Below are positions 46,817-57,700 of a DNA stretch of 64,000 nucleotides, piece after piece. How positions within the stretch are numbered: position 1 is the stretch's first letter; every line of letters starts with the position of its first letter. Made by a program: the position numbers and the translations under genes. The notes beneath the pieces are model-generated. The model was not told the origin of the DNA, did not search any database, and was given only the letters and a program-made list of their open reading frames with translations. The DNA comes from Onthophagus taurus (Eukaryota > Arthropoda > Insecta > Coleoptera > Scarabaeidae), in the NCBI RefSeq assembly GCF_036711975.1, contig NC_091970.1:11539501-11603500 (forward strand). Direction: 5' to 3'.

Positions 46817-47455
46817 GAACCCTTAGAACAATGGCGAAACTTAAAAGGGTACAACCTTCTCCAATATTTATACGAAGACATGCCAAAGTGGCAAAACACA
46901 TTTCAATCTCACGTCCAATTCACTCGTTACAAAATTCAAACGAGCGCTCCAAAATCTCCATCGACTACAGTTCAAATTTTTGAACGTTCGATTCAAAACA
47001 ATCGATTTTGCTTTCTCGAAATGGCCAAAGACAGCGGGATGCACCCAAATGAATTTGCCGTTTTAAACGAATGGTATCAATGGATTCAAGAAATATCCGA
47101 TATATCTTTAGATTTAATAGGTTAATATTTTCGAATTTAAATTAAATTAATGTGTGGATTATTTTTTTTGATTGTAGTTTATTTGAGGAGTACGCCTGAA
47201 AAAGTTTTTGAACGCACTAAAGATCGTGGACGTCCCGAAGAAACCGGGATCACGTTGGATTATTTAAAAAAGCTGCATGAGTATCATGAACGCTGGTTGA
47301 CTAGTAATAATCCGAAATTAAATAAGATACCCGTTTGGATTTTGGATGCGGATAAAACTTTGGAGGATATTCGGGAGCAATACGATTTGTTAAAAAGTAG
47401 TTTGGAGGATAAAGGTAAATTGAAAATGGCGAAAAAGTCATTGTTTAAAGATTAA
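46817..47455 (+). CDS. dnk: Deoxynucleoside kinase, exons 2 and 3
   Basis: Exon 2 (46817-47120) starts GAACCC and encodes EPLEQWRNLKGYNLLQYLYE; its first Glu matches the catalytic Glu of the family (EPVEKW in Drosophila dNK). It continues to the ERS motif in IFERSIQNNRFCFLE, with Arg for phosphate binding. A 57-bp intron (47121-47177, GT..AG) splits a Val codon. Exon 3 (47178-47455) has VYLRSTPEKVFERTKDRGRP with the Arg-rich LID (R..RGR.EE) and ends at TAA 47453-47455, with AATAAA at 47492. All features of a functional enzyme are visible. The product salvages deoxynucleosides for DNA synthesis. Confidence 0.92.
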
Positions 47456-47569
47456 AATTAAACGATTTGTGTTTGAAAGGATTTGTTTTTTAATAAATTT
47501 GTTAAATTTTTGAAAAAAGTAATACAACCTAATTTTTAATTACTTCCTGTTGTTTTAGACATATATTTT

Positions 47570-47830
47570 AGTTATTAGTAGAAGATTTAGTAGGCATTTT
47601 TTTAGTCGTTGCAGAAGATCATATTCTCATTCACAGAATAGAAAATTTTTGTTGAAGAAGACCATATTGTTAGTGCAGAAAACTAGATACTGCTTACAGA
47701 AGAGTAGATATTGTTTGAGCAAGACTATATACTGCTTGGACAAGACTGTATACTGCTGGAACGAGACTATATATATATATAGATATATATATACTGCTTA
47801 CAGGTTATTCTCTAACACAGTCTTTTTCAA
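47570..47830. repeat. Short ~22-bp tandem repeats (TACTGCTT..AAGACTATA)
   Basis: Degenerate copies of a 20-23 bp unit such as TACTGCTTGGACAAGACTGT occur in a row and end in a (TA)n run at 47767-47792. They follow the dNK 3' end. A related set, inverted, is at 11690-11930. Confidence 0.65.
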
Positions 47831-47989
47831 TTAGCACTGGAGGGCAACTTGTAATTGTAAAAGTTTCTACAGCTGTAACAGCTCAGCTTAACTGCATTTC
47901 TATCATATAATGCATATCAACCACAATAATGCAATTCTTTCAAACTTTGCATGAAACATGGTGAGACTACAACCATCACCTTCGCTCTA

Positions 47990-48190
47990 CCATTAACGGG
48001 ACAGAAACCAACACAATTTCACAATATCAGATATGAGCGACAAATCTGCGCCGGTGTCAATTAAAGCCGTAAAGTTCCGTTCATTAATACATATTTGAAT
48101 TATGTTATTTGATTTTCCACTAGAACAAAAGACAGATAGAGAAACAACACGTATCCCCAGATAAACATCCTTCATCTTTCTCAATTCTTT
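47990..48190 (-). pseudogene. Retrotransposon aspartic protease fragment
   Basis: A minus-strand frame contains NERNFTALIDTGADLSLIS. The DTGA active-site triplet and preceding hydrophobic strand are typical of gypsy or Pao-type LTR-retrotransposon proteases. The upstream 30-40 residues look like the gag-protease linker. No RT, integrase or LTR is adjacent; the satellite begins about 50 bp away. Confidence 0.6.
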
Positions 48191-48239
48191 CGGTTATGAA
48201 AATTTAAAGAATTTCGTTGTTTAACAAGTTGATGATGGT

Positions 48240-51200
48240 AACACTTGGAAATGGAAGCATGTTATAAAAAAACTTTTAGAAAAAAAGTTGTAGCAACTTG
48301 TATTCCTAACAATATTGATCTGTTGCACTTTTGCTCTAAGATGCGTAAATGTCAAAAAAAATACGAAAATATGAAAATTTTATGAATTTGTTGCTCTTTC
48401 AAGTTATTAAAGGTAACACTTAAAAATCGGAGCATGCTATACAAAAACTTTTATAACAAAAATTTTTGCAAATTTTATTGTTAACAATATTGCTCTCTTG
48501 CACTTTTGCTCTTAGATATGTCAATATCGAGATAGATACGAAAACATGAAAATTTGATGAATTTGTTGCTTTTTCATGTTATTAAAGGTAATATTTGAGA
48601 ATCGGAGCTTGGTATAAAAAAACTTTTATAACAAAAATTTTTGCAAATTTTATTGTTAACAATATTGCTGTGTTGCAGTTTTACCCTTAGATGCGTCAAT
48701 ATCGAGATAGATACCAAAATATGAAAATTTGATGAATTTGTTGCCTTTTCAAGTTATTAAAGGTAACACTTGAGAATCGGAGCTTGCTATAAGAAAACTT
48801 TTATAACAAAAATTGTTGCAAATTTTATTGTTAACAATATTGCTGTGTTGCAGTTTTACCCTTAGATGCGTCAATATCGAGATAGATACGAAAATATGAA
48901 AATTTGATAAATTTGTTGCTCTTAGTTATTAAAGGTAACACTTGAGAATCGGAGCTTGCTACAAGAAAACTTCTATAACAAAAATTGTTGCAAATTTTAT
49001 TGTTAACAATATTGCTCTCTTGCACTTTTGCTCTTAGATACGTCAATATCGAGATAGATACCAAAATATGAAAATTTGATGAATTTGTTGCCTTTTCAAG
49101 TTATTAAAGGTAACACTTGAGAATCGGAGCTTGCTATAAGAAAACTTTTATAACAAAAATTGTTGCAAATTTTATTGTTAACAATATTGCACTTTTGCTC
49201 TTAGATACGTCAATATCGAGATAGATACAAAAATATGAAAATGTTATTAATTTCTTGCTCTTTCAAGTTATTAAAGGTAACACTTGAAAATCGGAGCTTG
49301 CTATACAATAACTTTTATAACAAAAGTTGTAGCAAATTTTATTGTTAACAATATTGCTCTCTTGCACTTTTGCTCTTAGATACGTCAATATCGAGATAGA
49401 TACGAAAATATGAAAATTTGATGAATTTGTTGCTTTTTCATGTTATTAAAGGTAATACTTGAGAATCGGAGCTTGCTATAAAAAAACTTTTATAACAAAA
49501 ATTTTTGCAAATTTTATTGTTAACAATATTGCTGTGTTGCAGTTTTACCCTTAGATGCGTCAATATCGAGATAGATACCAAAATATGAAAATTTGATGAA
49601 TTTGTTGCCTTTTCAAGTTATTAAAGGTAACACTTGAGAATCGGAGCTTGCTATAAGAAAACTTTTATAACAAAAATTGTTGCAAATTTTATTGTTAACA
49701 ATATTGCTGTGTTGCAGTTTTACCCTTAGATGCGTCAATATCGAGATAGATACGAAAATATGAAAATTTGATAAATTTGTTGCTCTTAGTTATTAAAGGT
49801 AACACTTGAGAATCGGAGCTTGCTACAAGAAAACTTCTATAACAAAAATTGTTGCAAATTTTATTGTTAACAATATTGCTCTCTTGCACTTTTGCTCTTA
49901 GATACGTCAATATCGAGATAGATACCAAAATATGAAAATTTGATGAATTTGTTGCCTTTTCAAGTTATTAAAGGTAACACTTGAGAATCGGAGCTTGCTA
50001 TAAGAAAACTTTTATAACAAAAATTGTTGCAAATTTTATTGTTAACAATATTGCACTTTTGCTCTTAGATACGTCAATATCGAGATAGATACAAAAATAT
50101 GAAAATGTTATTAATTTCTTGCTCTTTCAAGTTATTAAAGGTAACACTTGAAAATCGGAGCTTGCTATACAATAACTTTTATAACAAAAGTTGTAGCAAA
50201 TTTTATTGTTAACAATATTGCTCTCTTGCACTTTTGCTCTTAGATACGTCAATATCGAGATAGATACGAAAATATGAAAATTTGATGAATTTGTTGCTTT
50301 TTCATGTTATTAAAGGTAATACTTGAGAATCGGAGCTTGCTATAAAAAAACTTTTATAACAAAAATTTTTGCAAATTTTATTGTTAACAATATTGCTGTG
50401 TTGCAGTTTTACCCTTAGATGCGTCAATATCGAGATAGATACCAAAATATGAAAATTTGATGAATTTGTTGCCTTTTCAAGTTATTAAAGGTAACACTTG
50501 AGAATCGGAGCTTGCTATAAGAAAACTTTTATAACAAAAATTGTTGCAAATTTTATTGTTAACAATATTGCTGTGTTGCAGTTTTACCCTTAGATGCGTC
50601 AATATCGAGATAGATACGAAAATATGAAAATTTGATAAATTTGTTGCTCTTAGTTATTAAAGGTAACACTTGAGAATCGGAGCTTGCTACAAGAAAACTT
50701 CTATAACAAAAATTGTTGCAAATTTTATTGTTAACAATATTGCTCTCTTGCACTTTTGCTCTTAGATACGTCAATATCGAGATAGATACCAAAATATGAA
50801 AATTTGATGAATTTGTTGCCTTTTCAAGTTATTAAAGGTAACACTTGAGAATCGGAGCTTGCTATAAGAAAACTTTTATAACAAAAATTGTTGCAAATTT
50901 TATTGTTAACAATATTGCTCTCTTGCACTTTTGCTCTTTGATACGTCAATATCGAGATAGATACAAAAATATGAAAATGTTATTAATTTCTTGCTCTTTC
51001 AAGTTATTGAAGGTAACACTTGAAAATCGGAGCTTGCTATACAAAAACTTTTATAACAAAAGTTATAACAAATTTTATTGTTAACAATATTGCTGTGTTG
51101 CAGTTTTACCCTTAGATGCGTCAATATCGAGATAGATGCCAAAATATGAAAATTTGATGAATTTGTTGCCTTTTCATGTTATTAAAGGTAACACTTGATA

Positions 51201-53008
51201 ATCGGAGCTTGCTATAAGAAAACTTTTATAACAAAAATTGTTGCAAATTTTATTGTTAACAATATTGCTCTCTTGCACTTTTGCTCTTTGATACGTCAAC
51301 ATCGAGATAGATACAAAAATATGAAAATGTTATTAATTTCTTGCTCTTTCAAGTTATTAAAGGTAACACTTGAAAATCGGAGCTTGCTATACAATAACTT
51401 TTATAACAAAAGTTGTAGCAAATTTTATTGTTAACAATATTGCTCTCTTGCACTTTTGCTCTTAGATACGTCAATATCGAGATAGATACGAAAATATGAA
51501 AATTTGATGAATTTGTTGCTTTTTCATGTTATTAAAGGTAATACTTGAGAATCGGAGCTTGGTATAAAAAAACTTTTATAACAAAAATTTTTGCAAATTT
51601 TATTGTTAACAATATTGCTCTCTTGCACTTTTGCTCTTTAATACGTCAATATCAAGATAGATACCAAAATATGAAAATTTGATGAATTTGTTGCCTTTTC
51701 AAGTTATTAAAGGTAACACTTGAGAATCGGAGCTTGCTATAAGAAAACTTTTATAACAAAAATTGTTGCAAATTTTATTGTTAACAATATTGCTGTCTTG
51801 CAGTTTTACCCTTAGATGCGTCAATATCGAGATAGATACCAAAATATGAAAATTTGATGAATTTGTTGCCTTTTCAAGTTATTAAAGGTAACACTTGAGA
51901 ATCGGAGCTTGCTATAAGAGAACTTTTATAACAAAAATTGTTGCAAATTTTATTGTTAACAATATTGCTCTCTTGCACTTTTGCCCTTTGATACGTCAAT
52001 ATCGAGATAGATACAAAAATATGAAAATTTTATGAATTTGTTGCTCTTTCAAGTTATTAAAGGTAACACTTGAGAGTCGGAGCTTGCTATTAGAGAACTT
52101 TTATAACAAAAATTGTTGCAAATTTTATTGTTAACAATATTGCTCTCTTGCACTTTTGCTCTTTGATACGTCAATATCGAGATAGATACAAAAATATGAA
52201 AATGTTATTAATTTCTTGCTCTTTCAAGTTATTAAAGGTAACACTTCAAAAATCGGAGCTTGCTATACAAAAACTTTTATAACAAAAGTTGTAGCAAATT
52301 TTATTGTTAACAATATTGCTCTCTTGCACTTTTGCTCTTAGATACGTCAATATCGAGATAGATACGAAAATATGAAAATTTGATGAATTTGTTGCTTTTT
52401 CATGTTATTAAAGGTAATACTTGAGAATCGGAGCTTGGTTTAAAAAAACTTTTATAACAAAAATTTTTGCAAATTTTATTGTTAACAATATTGCTCTCTT
52501 GCACTTTTGCTCTTTAATACGTCAATATCGAGATAGATACCAAAATATGAAAATTTGATGAATTTGTTGCCTTTTCAAGTTATTAAAGGTAACACTTGAG
52601 AATCGGAGCTTGCTATAAAACAACTTTTATAACAAAAATTGTTGCAAATTTTATTGTTAACAATATTGCTCTTTTGCTCTTTGATACGTCAATATCGAGA
52701 TAGATACAAAAATATGAAAATTTTATTATTTTCTTGCTCTTTCAAGTTATTAAAGGTAACACTTGAGAATCGGAGCTTGCTACAAGAAAACTTTTATAAC
52801 AAAAAATTGTTGCAAATTTTATTGTTAACAATATTACTGTCTTGCACTTTTGCTCTTAGATACGTCAATATTGAGGTAGATACGAAAATTTGATGAATTT
52901 GGATCGCAGCATGTTACAAAAAAACTTTTAGCACAAAAGCTGTAACAAATTTTATTATTAACAATATTGCTCTCTTGCACTTTTACTTTTAGATGCGTCA
53001 ATATCTAT
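48240..53008. repeat. Second satellite: ~175-bp monomers with an 864-bp five-monomer higher-order repeat
   Basis: About 27 monomers share CAATATCGAGATAGATAC, TATTGTTAACAATATTGCTC and GAATCGGAGCTTGCTATAAG. Measured between successive CGAGATAGAT sites, monomer lengths are 175, 175, 172, 167 and 175 bp. That order repeats to give an 864-bp unit running from about 48560 to 50890. Consequently an identical 77-codon minus-strand ORF appears at 48831, 49695 and 50559; it is a by-product of the repeat, not a gene family. From 50890 to 53008 the monomers are less regular and then degenerate. The sequence is unrelated to the 1-11665 satellite. Confidence 0.95.
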
Positions 53009-53140
53009 TGTGACCCGTTTTTTCGGTTTTTCTCGCCGAGTTTTTATTTTTTCTATTTACCGCTTTGGAACAATGTAGAACAACTCTAGAACAACGATGA
53101 AAAATTTATAAATCAAAAAATGGGGGGCTAACTTCCCGCA
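53009..53140. repeat. Dispersed module, copy 2 (first copy at 30390-30520)
   Basis: Begins at the degenerate edge of the satellite and contains the same ordered phrases as copy 1, with a few extra bases (TCTATTTAC) and one fewer GAACAA repeat. Ends with GGGGGGCTAACTTCCCGCA followed by CTCGG. Confidence 0.6.
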
Positions 53141-53581
53141 CTCGGTTCCCCCAGGGGTTTGCTTTACAACATTGCCCTTTAAATCTAGCTTTTTCAGGTA
53201 ACCTTTCGTCTTCTTCACTTCCTCTCTTATGTATATAAGATAAGCATTGGAAAGGAAGTTTTAGAATTTTTAACCCAAAGTTGTCTTTGATTTGCATATA
53301 ACTGTTTCACATCTGGGTCTATTAGCCACTACATTGTGTCTTAGCTTTATTTCCAAACTAAATTTGTCACAGAGTATGAGCAAATCATTTAAAAATTATT
53401 TCTACACATTATCAATAATGGAAATTTTAAACTAGGTATGAATAAAACTGAAACAACATCTTTTACATTAATCTTTAAATGAATCCGTTTATTTATTTTT
53501 TAACTTTAACCTTACTTAGAAAACATAACCTAAAAAATACTTTCGGAACACATTTTTTATCCATTTAAATACAAAAAAATT
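53141..53581. other. Spacer and 3' flank of the PC4 gene
   Basis: No gene is seen. A minus-strand AATAAA (near 53490) is a plausible polyadenylation signal for PC4. The 63-codon minus ORF at 53106-53297 overlaps the dispersed module and is not supported. Confidence 0.4.
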
Positions 53582-53976
53582 TTAAATATTCCTTTTAACG
53601 GCGTCTTCAATGTCGCCGATAATCCCCTTGAATTTTTGCCATTGCTCCATCGTTAGCATAATCCCTTTCTTCCCCGGTTTTAGATCACCTCCGGCATCCA
53701 TATAAAACTCTCGGATATTAACGTACCATTTTCCTTTAAATTCGGTTAATTTTACAAAACGATTCTTTCCTAAATCCCATGATAATTCATCATCCCCGTC
53801 GGATTTTTTCGATGGTTTTGCAGCCTCCGGTTTCGATTTTTTAACCGGTAATTTCTAATAAAATTAAAAATGGTGTAAATTTTTTTAATTATAAAAAAAA
53901 ATTAATTTCTTACATCATCTGGACCAGAATCCGAATCGGAATCAGAAGATTGAACCCTTTTCTTAGTTTTAGGCAT
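53582..53976 (-). CDS. SUB1: RNA polymerase II coactivator PC4/SUB1
   Basis: Two minus-strand exons: 53976-53914 (21 codons, MPKTKKRVQSSDSDSDSGPD) and 53854-53582. They are joined across a 59-bp GT/AG intron in phase 0. The 111-residue product is the usual size (Drosophila Ssb-c31a is about 110). The N-terminal Ser/Asp-rich acidic segment is the regulatory region, typically phosphorylated by CK2. A Lys-rich linker follows, then the single-strand DNA-binding PC4 domain at about residues 47-108: WDLGKNRFVKLTEFKGKWYV, NIREFY, GDLKPGKKGIMLT, EQWQKF. It binds ssDNA and supports activated transcription in the nucleus. It is divergent from MARCHF6, with 494 bp between the start codons. Confidence 0.95.
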
Positions 53977-54470
53977 ATTTTTCAATATTAAAACAAATTT
54001 AATTCGACTAAATTAAAACCTTTCTTGTGGCGAAATATTGAGGTTATGTCAAAAAAGCGTTACGAAAACGAAACGTCGATTTTGGTGATGCCAACTTAAA
54101 AAAATTAAATTTGTTTATTTTAATTCATTAATTAATATTAAATAAGATTGTTTTGATCGGTTTAAAATGGGAAATTGTTGTTAATACGGGTGATTTAAAT
54201 GATTTTTAATAATAAATTGGGGGGTTTGTTAAAATATAGGTTAGGTTATTTTATTAAGTGTCACTTGTCAAAAAAAGTACGTGTTTTTCTTCGATAAAAG
54301 TGTAAAAATCTGAGTTTCGAAGCGAAATGGGACGTTTTTATTGAGATTAATCTCTTTTTTACCGGAAATGATGTCTTAATTAATTAGAGTCGATTAATTA
54401 ATTAATTAATTGGTGAGTAAATAATTTCAATTTTTTTGATGATATTTTTTGGGTTATATTTTGTTAGATT
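53977..54470. promoter_or_regulatory. Probable bidirectional promoter of PC4/SUB1 and MARCHF6, with MARCHF6 5' UTR intron
   Basis: The 494 bp between two divergent start codons must hold both promoters. No TATA box is obvious. A 55-bp intron is likely in the MARCHF6 5' UTR: donor TG|GTGAGTAAAT at 54413 and acceptor TTTTGTTAG ending at 54467, three bases before the ATG. A run of ATTAATTAATTAATTAAT lies just before the donor. Confidence 0.6.
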
Positions 54471-57407
54471 ATGGATCAACAAGATTGTACCGAAAATATA
54501 TGTAGAGTGTGTCGTTCGGAAGAAGTCCCCGATCGGCCGCTTTTCCACCCTTGCATTTGTACCGGCACAATTAAATTTATCCATCAGGAGTGCCTCCTAC
54601 AATGGATGCGGTATTCCCGGAAAGAATATTGCGAATTATGTGGTTACCGCTTTTCGTTTACTCCGATTTATTCGCCGGATATGCCCCGGAGACTCCCTTT
54701 ACGCGACCTTGCAATCGGTTTTTTAACTTCGATTATAACCGCGGCGAAATATTGGTTGCATTATACTTTAGTGGCGGTGGCTTGGTTGGGGGTTGTGCCG
54801 CTTACGGCGTGTCGAATATACCAATTTGTGTTTTCGGGGAACATCGAGGTTATAATAACCACAGAGAATATAGCAGGGGACATTTTCCATGGATGTTTTG
54901 TTGTAACTTGCACTTTATTTACTTTTATTGGCTTGGTTTGGTTGAGAGAGCAAGTTTTGCATGGAGGGGGGCCGAATTGGTTGGGGGAAAACGAAAATGT
55001 CCCTGAAAATGAGAACATAGTTGAAGTGTTATTACCCAATAATAACGAAGAAAACTTGCTAAATCAAGAAAATATTGAAGAAAACGAAATTGTGGATAAT
55101 GAAGAGAATAATGAGAATAATTGGATCCCTATGGAGTGGGATCGCGCGGCGGAAGAAGTGACTTGGGAGCGACTTTTGGGGTTAGATGGATCCTTAGCTT
55201 TCTTGGAGCACGTTTTTTGGGTCTTATCCCTTAATAGTTTGTTTATATTGATATTTGCGTTCACCCCTTATCACATTGGGATGATCTTTTTATCCTCCCT
55301 TAACTTAAAAACGGCGAATTTTCACTTCGAGGGGCTTTTAACGACACTTTTGGGCTACTTGATTATTGGGTTCTTATTGATTTTGTTGCATTACATCGCC
55401 GCGTTGTTTGGGTTGCAGAAAGCAAGGCGAATACTCGGACTATGCTATGTTGTAGTCAAGGTTTCAATGCTATCAGTCGTTGAAATCGGGATTTTGCCGC
55501 TAATTTGCGGATGGTGGCTGGATATTTGCTCCTTGGCTATGTTTGATGCAACCTTAAAGGACCGCGAATTGAGTTTTAAGCTAGCCCCAGGAACCTCGAT
55601 CTTTATACATTGGCTAATAGGCATGGTCTATGTTTATTATTTTGCAAGCTTCGTTTTATTATTGCGCGAAATTTTGCGCCCGGGCGTTTTATGGTTCTTG
55701 CGCAACTTAAACGACCCCGATTTTAGCCCAATTCAAGAAATGATACACTTACCCATACTAAGACACGTGCGCCGATTAATCTTATCCGCGATTATTTTCG
55801 GCAGCGCCGTTATGTTGATGATTTGGGTCCCAATTCGCGTCCTAAAAGCTTTCTTCCCATCCTTTTTACCCTACACTGTATCCCTAAGCGGGGGCGAAAG
55901 CCAAGTGAACGAGCTATCATTAGAGTTATTATTGTTACAAGTGATTTTACCCGCGCTGTTGGAGCAAAGCCACACGAGAAATTGGTTAAAAAAGTTCGTT
56001 AAAAGTTGGTGCAAAGTGATTTCGTGGTGTTTAGGACTCGGCTCATACCTCTTAGGCGACGAAAACGAAGCAAATCAAGACGAACAAAACCGCGATGAGA
56101 ACCAACAAGATCCACCTGGGGGCGAAAATGAACCGAACGAAGCCGAAAATGAACGAGTCGAAGTCGAAAATGAAGATGATGACGAAAACGACGAAGATAA
56201 TCACCCAACTTTATTCATGAGAGTTGCGTATCATCAAAACGAAGCGGAAAATTCACAAGAACTCGCCGGGAATAGCTCAAAACAAGTTGAAAATCAAGAA
56301 ATAAACGAAAATGGGGTTCAAAATCACCAAATTGAACCAAACGAAATCGATGAACACCAAGATCAAGAAAATCCAAATTTAATACAAAACCCTGTCCCAA
56401 ATCAAAATCAAAATCCTCGCCAAAATAACCCAAATCAAGCTCAAAATGATTTTCAACCGGAAGTGATTGGAGGTGGTTTAGGTGCGGTACATCACGCCCT
56501 CTTGCTTCGCGAAGGTCGAACCGGTTACCAACCGTACGAAAAGCCGAATTTTTTCGCGTTAAAACTCCTTTTATTGGTAACGTTAATTTCGATAACTTTA
56601 ATATTAACCAGTTTATTAGCCCTAACGATTCCCGTTTATTTGGGTCGAAAAATAATGTCGTTTTGGTTTATTAATTCGTTACCGATCAACTCGTCTACTC
56701 ATCGGCAGATGGCAGTCGTTCAAACGGGGGTTAAAATTTATGAATTGTATACGGCTGCGTGTGGGACTTATTTTTGTTGGTTGATAGCGCGCGGGACTTC
56801 GTTAATTTTCGGGTTTTTGCCGCAAGGTCGAAAAGAGATTTTTGAGAAGTTAAAAAATTGGTTTTTGATCGGTGCGAAAATGTTTATTTCGGGGGTGATT
56901 TTGTTGGGGTTGATTCCGTTTTTGTTTGGGTTGTTGTTGGAGTTGGTGATTATTGTACCTTTAAGGGTGCCGATTTATCAAACGCCCGTATTTTTTGTTT
57001 GGCAAGATTGGGCGTTGGGCGTTTTGTATACAAAAATAGCCTGCGCTATCACTATGATGGGTCCGGATTGGTGGTTAAAAACCGCGATCGAAAGGGTTTA
57101 TCGGGATGGGTTGAGAGAAATGCAATTAAAGGTTGTTTTAAAGGATTTAGCGGGGCCGGTTTTGGTTTGTTTTGGGTTGTTTTTAGCTGTTCCGTACGTT
57201 TTGGCGTATTCTTTAGCGCCCATTTTTATCGTTAATATTCAGATAAGGATTTTAATTGCGAGGAGAATCTATCCGTTTTTACTTTTAATGGGAATCGGAG
57301 CGTTTGCCGTTATTTTGCAAATACGGCAATTAAAAAGATTATATGAACATATTAAAAATGATAAATATTTGGTTGGGCAAAGGTTGGTTAATTATAATCA
57401 TAGATAA
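54471..57407 (+). CDS. MARCHF6: E3 ubiquitin ligase MARCHF6/TEB4 (Doa10 homologue)
   Basis: One open frame of 978 codons, intronless in the coding part, starting MDQQDCTENICRVC. The RING-CH zinc finger (C4HC3) is complete: Cys11, Cys14, Cys28, Cys30, His38, Cys41, Cys54 and Cys57. It recruits the E2 for ER-associated degradation, including of sterol-pathway enzymes in mammals. Then come many hydrophobic segments (I count about a dozen; the family has 14) and the TEB4-Doa10 block in the first half. A Glu/Asn/Gln-rich acidic cytosolic loop occupies about residues 527-662. Another set of membrane segments leads to the C-terminus. Human MARCHF6 has 910 residues; the extra length here is in the acidic loop. 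The protein sits in the ER membrane. Confidence 0.96.
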   Translation: MDQQDCTENICRVCRSEEVPDRPLFHPCICTGTIKFIHQECLLQWMRYSRKEYCELCGYRFSFTPIYSPDMPRRLPLRDLAIGFLTSIITAAKYWLHYTLVAVAWLGVVPLTACRIYQFVFSGNIEVIITTENIAGDIFHGCFVVTCTLFTFIGLVWLREQVLHGGGPNWLGENENVPENENIVEVLLPNNNEENLLNQENIEENEIVDNEENNENNWIPMEWDRAAEEVTWERLLGLDGSLAFLEHVFWVLSLNSLFILIFAFTPYHIGMIFLSSLNLKTANFHFEGLLTTLLGYLIIGFLLILLHYIAALFGLQKARRILGLCYVVVKVSMLSVVEIGILPLICGWWLDICSLAMFDATLKDRELSFKLAPGTSIFIHWLIGMVYVYYFASFVLLLREILRPGVLWFLRNLNDPDFSPIQEMIHLPILRHVRRLILSAIIFGSAVMLMIWVPIRVLKAFFPSFLPYTVSLSGGESQVNELSLELLLLQVILPALLEQSHTRNWLKKFVKSWCKVISWCLGLGSYLLGDENEANQDEQNRDENQQDPPGGENEPNEAENERVEVENEDDDENDEDNHPTLFMRVAYHQNEAENSQELAGNSSKQVENQEINENGVQNHQIEPNEIDEHQDQENPNLIQNPVPNQNQNPRQNNPNQAQNDFQPEVIGGGLGAVHHALLLREGRTGYQPYEKPNFFALKLLLLVTLISITLILTSLLALTIPVYLGRKIMSFWFINSLPINSSTHRQMAVVQTGVKIYELYTAACGTYFCWLIARGTSLIFGFLPQGRKEIFEKLKNWFLIGAKMFISGVILLGLIPFLFGLLLELVIIVPLRVPIYQTPVFFVWQDWALGVLYTKIACAITMMGPDWWLKTAIERVYRDGLREMQLKVVLKDLAGPVLVCFGLFLAVPYVLAYSLAPIFIVNIQIRILIARRIYPFLLLMGIGAFAVILQIRQLKRLYEHIKNDKYLVGQRLVNYNHR

Positions 57408-57700
57408 TTTTGTTGAAAACTTTTATTATTAATTTTTGATAAAATAATTCATTTTTCTGTTTAAAATCAAAAATTTTTGTTATTAATTGATTGATTAATT
57501 ATTTTTCGATTTGTGTATATAATGTTATAATTTATGTTCTGGTTAATCTTTTTTTATTGTATTAATTGTAATTAGTTTGGTTTATACAGGATTTTTTCTT
57601 GATTAGATGATTTATTGAACCATCCTGTATATATATCTTTTGTTGTAAATATATAGTAAAATGAGAACGCGGTTAATTTAGCTATTAATAAGTATTTCTA
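57408..57700. other. 3' flank of MARCHF6
   Basis: AT-rich probable 3' UTR; no clean AATAAA close to the stop. A 35-bp remnant bounded by TACAGG and CCTGTA lies at 57595-57629, like the ends of the mariner-like elements. Confidence 0.4.

Noticed and set aside
48831..50792. Three identical 77-codon minus-strand ORFs spaced 864 bp apart
   Set aside because: They fall exactly on the satellite higher-order repeat; their identity follows from the repeat and they resemble no protein.
50845..52893. Further plus-strand ORFs of 79-84 codons in the same array
   Set aside because: Same reason: monomer read-through in a frame that happens to lack stops.
54436..55006. Plus-strand ORFs of 96 and 138 codons at the start of MARCHF6
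   Set aside because: Other frames of MARCHF6; the RING-CH and membrane segments are in the 54471 frame only.
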